Assembly (NCBI GenBank): GCA_003676145.1
Contig: NAUB01000020.1
Coordinates: forward strand, 124,001-188,000
DNA from: a gamma proteobacterium symbiont of Stewartia floridana
GTDB taxonomy: Bacteria; Pseudomonadota; Gammaproteobacteria; Chromatiales; Chromatiaceae
DNA: 64,000 nucleotides
Direction: 5' to 3'
Part shown: positions 62,727-64,000 of the stretch, one piece after another
How the letters are laid out: every line of letters begins with the position of its first letter
Position numbering within the stretch: position 1 is the first letter of the stretch
The notes under the pieces: generated by a model
Seen by the model: the letters and a program-made list of their open reading frames with translations, nothing else
What the model was told of the DNA's origin: nothing
The model's database searches: none
Translations under genes and position numbers: made by a program

Positions 62727-64000
62727 TGCCACTCTCCAATGATAAGGAACGGGGCCCAGTTGCTGGGGTGACTGAACTCATCCTGAGCAATCAACTTTTT
62801 TTGAGCCTGCTGCAAACTGCCAGCCTTGGATGTGCGCTCAGCTGCGGCCAGGTTTGTGTAGAAGTTTGAGATCAGCTGCTTGGTCGCTTCATCATCAACC
62901 TCCCAGAGAGAAGCAACCGCGCTGCTCGCTCCGGACTTGATTGCAACACCGGCCAGACCCAGTGCAGCCCGATCATCCCCTGCAGCGGATTCACAGGCGC
63001 TCAACACCAGCAGATCCAGAGTGCGATGACCCGCCTGACGACTGACAAGCGCATTACCCAGCTCATCGATTTGCAGACGACCATCATAAGTCAATAGAAA
63101 CGAGTCCGCATAACTGCCTCGGAACTGGCCATGGGTTGCCAGGTGGACAATCGAGTAATCTCCAACGATCAGCTCTTCCGTCAATGCATCCTTGGTGAAC
63201 TGTTGATCTTTCAATACCCGCGAGGACATGAGTTGTTCGATATTCGACAACTCCCCACTGACACTTGGCAGAGGACTGAAACCCTGTACCGCCTCACTCA
63301 GTCCACCCGCAAATACCACAGGTTGTTGCGCCGATTCCAGGGATGATGCCACCAGATTCAGGCCAGGAGCTGTGGCAAGCGCGTAACGCTCGATCAAGTA
63401 TTGATCCCCATCATGAAGGGCAGAAAACGGAATTGTCCGCATCGGACCATCAGGAATCACCACCAGCGTCTCCACCTGCTGTGCCATGAGGATCTCTTCA
63501 ATCGGAGCGATCAGCCAGGTATAAAGTTTTTGCGCCAAATGCAGATAGTCACGGGTTGCCGTATCAACCTGTATGTTCAATCGAAAATCCCGAACTGCAG
63601 CGAGTATCTCCAAACGGCTTACAGGCACACTGACTTGTGTCAGCTTTCCTTTCACAGTCGCGATCAACTCAAGCCGGTCGTTCAGTAGAATGGGATATAG
63701 GATTGCGCTACCGCTCTCCACATCATTCAGGCTGGTGCTGTTTTGCACCACACACTGATCCTGAAAATAGTCGATCACTTCTGCCGCCTTGACCGACTCC
63801 ATCAGCTGTTGAACCTGCTTCAACCGGGCTTGTCGTTCAGCGCTGTCCGCCGGCTCAGATTGTTGCAGCAGCAGATCCGCATATTGATAGTAGAATGGAC
63901 TGATGATCTGCTTAAAGCTGTCCGGCTTGCTCTCCAAAACCCGGCGCTGTTGATTCAGGTGGTTTGCAGCGCGAGCATAAGCTGCGACCGCCTTTTCTGT
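62723..64000 (-). CDS. CHAT-domain protease, 5' part outside window
   Basis: The frame is open to the right edge, giving at least 425 residues with no credible start inside the window (an internal TTG at 63937 lies within helical repeats). The visible N-terminal 60 residues are helical and look like the end of a TPR region (AVAAYARAANHLNQQR). The CHAT protease domain, a caspase-like cysteine peptidase, holds its catalytic pair: His in IVHLATHGQF (near 63132) and Cys in LLVLSACESAAGDD (near 62994). GVAIKSGASSAVASLWEVDD and the WAPFLIIGEW end are typical for the family. It precedes tpsA with a four-base overlap. Processing of TpsA, or control by it, is the obvious idea but is inference. Confidence 0.9.
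   Translation of the reverse strand, partial: TEKAVAAYARAANHLNQQRRVLESKPDSFKQIISPFYYQYADLLLQQSEPADSAERQARLKQVQQLMESVKAAEVIDYFQDQCVVQNSTSLNDVESGSAILYPILLNDRLELIATVKGKLTQVSVPVSRLEILAAVRDFRLNIQVDTATRDYLHLAQKLYTWLIAPIEEILMAQQVETLVVIPDGPMRTIPFSALHDGDQYLIERYALATAPGLNLVASSLESAQQPVVFAGGLSEAVQGFSPLPSVSGELSNIEQLMSSRVLKDQQFTKDALTEELIVGDYSIVHLATHGQFRGSYADSFLLTYDGRLQIDELGNALVSRQAGHRTLDLLVLSACESAAGDDRAALGLAGVAIKSGASSAVASLWEVDDEATKQLISNFYTNLAAAERTSKAGSLQQAQKKLIAQDEFSHPSNWAPFLIIGEWQ

Noticed and set aside
62723-64000. Craspase-like (type III-E CRISPR) interpretation of the CHAT gene
   Set aside because: No CRISPR repeats or Cas7-11-like gene are visible, and the gene is translationally coupled to TpsA/TpsB instead.
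1-64000. tRNA, rRNA, transposase or prophage genes
   Set aside because: I looked through the intergenic stretches for T-loop and anticodon patterns and for IS-type proteins and found none that I could support; without a covariance search a missed small RNA remains possible.

Overview
The window reads as a stretch of chromosome from a sulfur-oxidising, hydrogen-using gammaproteobacterium. The evidence is a complete aprBA pair (adenylylsulfate reductase), a complete Hyb-type uptake [NiFe]-hydrogenase operon, a pyruvate:ferredoxin oxidoreductase operon and a large set of c-di-GMP and two-component signalling proteins. The gene content would fit the Chromatiales/Sedimenticola/Thiodiazotropha neighbourhood, but that placement is inference from gene content, not from a phylogenetic marker. 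I see no rRNA, tRNA, CRISPR array, transposase or phage gene.

Layout. 1-1232: a truncated membrane-anchored aspartic protease and an orphan MlaC-like protein, followed by about 1.2 kb with no convincing gene. 2477-9618: a GGDEF/EAL protein with a degenerate receiver, an intradiol dioxygenase, a small membrane protein, an AraC regulator, a CPBP membrane protease, a MipA/OmpV porin-like protein and a short orphan gene. 9706-15251 (minus strand): a very large periplasmic-sensor/PAS/GGDEF/EAL protein, a metallo-beta-lactamase-fold hydrolase and an HDOD protein. 15762-22273 (minus strand): the hydrogenase operon hybO-hybA-hybB-hybC-hybD-hypC-hybE, with a candidate sigma-54 promoter. 22799-28294: a globin-coupled diguanylate cyclase, a chemoreceptor with a candidate sigma-28 promoter, a SnoaL-like protein and an unusual membrane-tethered response regulator. 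28598-32761: phhB, a YkgJ-type cysteine-cluster protein and aprBA. 33108-40843: a thioredoxin/HEAT protein, a conserved hypothetical, a DUF423 protein, a stand-alone RlmK-like methyltransferase, an RND efflux pair and a YqaA-like protein without a normal start codon. 41044-43888: trkA-trkH potassium uptake. 44124-47685: a PhoX-like lipoprotein and a dihaem lipoprotein separated by a terminator. 47796-53444: the por operon with a divergent CysB-like regulator. 53754-58082: a sensor kinase, a receiver-HDOD protein and a PP2C phosphatase. 58135-64000 (minus strand): a tightly coupled CHAT protease / TpsA / TpsB operon that runs off the right edge.

How the parts fit. aprBA oxidises sulfite via APS, Hyb exchanges electrons between H2 and the quinone pool, and Por with its flavoprotein subunit links pyruvate, ferredoxin and NAD(P)H, so the window holds several electron-input modules of a lithotroph. 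Three GGDEF proteins with intact inhibitory sites, two of them with EAL domains, suggest heavy c-di-GMP control of lifestyle.

The observations most worth following are the CHAT-TpsA-TpsB operon, the PhoX-like/dihaem lipoprotein pair, the loss of one proximal-cluster cysteine in HybO, the receiver-transmembrane-OmpA-like protein, the degenerate receiver, and a family of dispersed intergenic repeats.
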